From an uncultured Cloacibacillus sp. (GTDB lineage: Bacteria > Synergistota > Synergistia > Synergistales > Synergistaceae), in NCBI GenBank assembly GCA_934511335.1, contig CAKSWL010000138.1:1-6159 (forward strand): a DNA stretch of 6,159 nucleotides, written 5' to 3'. The translations under genes were made by a program, and so were the position numbers. Below, piece by piece: positions 5,101 through 6,159 of this stretch. The notes under the pieces were generated by a model that saw only the letters and a list, made by a program, of their open reading frames with translations, made no database searches and was not told the origin of the DNA. Numbering within the stretch: position 1 is the stretch's first letter; every line of letters starts with the position of its first letter.

Positions 5101-6159
5101 GATACTGTTCCGCCTCAAAAGAATCGCCCTGCGTCAGCAGCGGCACATGGCAGAATTCACAGGGCGCGTCCTTATGCATCATGAATTCATAGCAGCTTTT
5201 CCCGGAGAAACCGCCTTCGAGGCTGCCGGAAAACTCCAAAGCGGCCCGGTTCGCGTACAGCACCTCGCGCGTCTTCAAATCGCTGACCTGGATGATCGTA
5301 TTGTTCTCGTTGAGGATGTCGCGGTAAAGCTCCGTCTCCTTGGATATATTATGAAATACGGCGTGCATCAGCGGAAAGCCGTGGTCTTCCCCGATTTTCC
5401 TGGCTTGCAGGCGCACCCAGATGACGTCGCCGTCCAGATATTTTTCCCTGAATGTTATATCTATCGGCGTGTCCTTCTCCAAGCCCTCGCGGATGGCGGC
5501 GGTGATCCTTTTCCCGTTTTCGCTGACCCAGATAAAGCTGCCGTCCCTTTTCAGCATACGGCAGGGGGGGAGCAGGTACTCGCCGGAAGATTCAAGTTGG
5601 GCAAGCATCGAGCCCATCACCGCCTCCCTGTCCTCAGGGTACGCGCAGCCGGCGGCCAAGCCCCCCGTAGCCTTAATAAAATCCTCATGGCAGCCATATC
5701 CAAGATATTTAAGCATCTGTTCGTTTATAAAATAAAAGGGCATCCCCGGCGCGTCGATATAGCGGCCGAACACGCCTCCGGGAAGCGAACTGTTAAGAAA
5801 GTCATAGAGCGGCTTCGACTCATACTCTTTTGCATGTTCAAAGAAAGGCTTTTTAGCCTTTTCCCTGTGGGAGGATGAGGCGAAGATGTGAAGAGAGCGT
5901 ATCTTCATCGTCCCCTCCTCGGGGAAACAGGCGGCCGCGATACGGCGCGCCCCAGCAAGGCCGCCTTCCGTCAGCCTCAGCTTCGCGCTCGCGCAGCCCG
6001 CGCCTCCGGGAGAGACCGCCTCGTCTTCGCCGGTGAATTCAAGCCCGCAGGGCTGAGGATGGGCGGCGATATCCCTCTCCAAATAGACCCGCGCCTCGCC
6101 GGGGCCATGAATCTCCTCGTCCTCCGCGGCGCCGCACCAGTATATATCCTTGCTGAGAC
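2147..6159 (-). CDS. Soluble multi-PAS hybrid sensor histidine kinase with receiver domain, 5'-partial
   Basis: The frame is open to the right edge (first full codon at 6157), giving 1336 visible residues numbered from there. Order: NTF2/SnoaL-like domain (about 1-95), PAS1 (118-220), an extra half-PAS/PAC segment (221-272), PAS2 with C322, C333 and C336 (275-383), PAS3 (397-522), PAS4 (533-650), PAS5 (about 670-795), PAS6 (about 800-922), a coiled-coil linker, HisKA with phosphoacceptor H955 in ARMSHEMRTPMNAI, HATPase with N1072 (NLLSNAVKFT), DNGVGM (1105-1110) and GTGLGLAI (1132), then a receiver with D1249 in LMDIRMPVMDG, T1281 and K1303. All catalytic residues are present. Such kinases autophosphorylate on His, pass phosphate to their own receiver Asp, and usually hand it to a separate HPt protein; none lies here. 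No membrane segment or signal peptide is visible, so it should act in the cytoplasm. The ATG at 5908 has a Shine-Dalgarno-like GAGGAGGGG, but coding continues upstream in the same frame, so it is probably not the start. The PAS5 and PAS6 limits are approximate. Confidence 0.9.
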   Translation of the reverse strand, partial: LSKDIYWCGAAEDEEIHGPGEARVYLERDIAAHPQPCGLEFTGEDEAVSPGGAGCASAKLRLTEGGLAGARRIAAACFPEEGTMKIRSLHIFASSSHREKAKKPFFEHAKEYESKPLYDFLNSSLPGGVFGRYIDAPGMPFYFINEQMLKYLGYGCHEDFIKATGGLAAGCAYPEDREAVMGSMLAQLESSGEYLLPPCRMLKRDGSFIWVSENGKRITAAIREGLEKDTPIDITFREKYLDGDVIWVRLQARKIGEDHGFPLMHAVFHNISKETELYRDILNENNTIIQVSDLKTREVLYANRAALEFSGSLEGGFSGKSCYEFMMHKDAPCEFCHVPLLTQGDSFEAEQYLASKDRWYSVKGKLIKWNGRDASVEYVTDITDSKRLHRRLEEEKSSLENIINSIPSGIGVYRLDGETVRLIAVNSAISEMLGTTNEEMKRKIDADIFQNVHPDDVPALKEKMAESYEAVLRRDSACRLECAYRLRNEATREYRWIHHSGISIPQPDGSQTAYVCYTDISAQKAAEEKLKRQAEYLQRLYDTMPCGITQYSVAECSGRPYHYVNRRGREIYGISEEDEKKAVYTRVHPDDREKYTRMLANVMKKGTPTPYELRFIRHDGVIFWVSGIVERIRDADGSEIYQSVYNDITELKEAQLRAEAEYQLLSRRYEDELKDVSGDYASMMRVNITKDVVEELVHSYEGGGSFHSGMSFSDVVEKMRPFFVSEESRANFLDKINYASLTKEFERGNGRLVFEQPFLSREGSLLWMELQITVRKHPDSGDLVAFFCERDVTTRKQLADTFRMIVAQDYDSVARIDGKHNRYSFFISEASGDRLACEWLDYRRGTADYAERHIVPEDRERALREMEYSNVVARLEGQDIFQVLFDTRDASGALCRKSVRYSYIDKDNRILLMTRQDITDVVAVEKRAKDKIEEALKRAEQASLAKGEFLARMSHEMRTPMNAITGMTALLKDALGDPEAADDYIGKINSSSRFMLGLINDVLDMAKIESGEFTLYPSRYEYKEFAGAIEAMIRPLCRRKNVEFVFDSKRPAVPLWVDKVRLDQIFLNLLSNAVKFTPPGGKVECIMSDFVVCGSRICCDYVIRDNGVGMSEEFQKHLFEPFMQEDAAGSVGTGLGLAIAKSIVDKMGGRISVHSEKEKGTDIRLHLELDIAEEGKPAAERAEEAALDSAKILKGRRVLLAEDHPLNTEIARKLLAKAGVAAVPAANGALAVETFANSPEGHFDAVLMDIRMPVMDGLSASKKIRALPRADAKRVPIIAMTANAFDEDRRKSAEAGMNCHLAKPIEPDLLYRTLAKWISENEKDAAHKKADDVRGG

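Noticed and set aside
5147..5878. Plus-strand open frame of 243 codons opposite the kinase (and several smaller ones across 2177-5878)
   Set aside because: All lie antisense to well-recognised PAS, kinase and receiver domains, and none shows a family match or ribosome binding site.
6080..6082. TTG at 6082 as the kinase start codon
   Set aside because: No ribosome binding site precedes it, and the frame with coding character continues upstream to the window edge, so the codon is an internal Leu.

Overview
The window looks like part of the chromosome of an anaerobic, moderately GC-rich bacterium. The evidence is a tungsten-type aldehyde:ferredoxin oxidoreductase (AOR), coding sequence with a strong G/C preference at third codon positions, and a large soluble multi-PAS hybrid histidine kinase of the kind common in gut and sediment anaerobes. 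A member of Synergistota (Cloacibacillus/Synergistes-like) or a GC-rich clostridial relative would fit. This placement is inference from gene content, not from a marker gene.

Left part, + strand (1-1571): the C-terminal two thirds of an AOR-family tungstoenzyme enters from the left edge. Its frame is interrupted by an amber TAG at 1159-1161, yet it continues for another 63 codons that still read as a normal AOR C-terminus, ending in TAA at 1351-1353. A small ThiS/MoaD-type sulfur carrier ending in Gly-Gly follows 20 bases later behind a good ribosome binding site and is probably cotranscribed. It could supply sulfur for the pterin cofactor of the AOR. A GC-rich inverted repeat at 1599-1631 terminates this unit.

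Middle, - strand (1672-2013): a CsoR-type metal-sensing repressor converges on the AOR/sulfur-carrier unit and shares the same, apparently bidirectional, terminator. It has its own near-consensus sigma-70 promoter (TTGACA, 17 bp, CATAAT) and short repeats near the start of transcription that might be its operator. The gap from 2014 to 2146 has no convincing gene. It holds a poor terminator candidate for the kinase and an imperfect GC-rich inverted repeat.

Right part, - strand (2147-6159): one very large open frame runs off the right edge with no stop. It encodes an NTF2/SnoaL-like domain, about six PAS domains, a histidine kinase core and a C-terminal receiver domain. No membrane segment is visible, so it appears to be a cytosolic integrator of several signals. 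The ATG at 5908, although preceded by a Shine-Dalgarno-like run, appears to lie inside the last strand of the N-terminal domain, so the true start is most likely outside the window. No mobile element, CRISPR array, tRNA or rRNA was seen. The most notable observation is the broken (or recoded) AOR frame.
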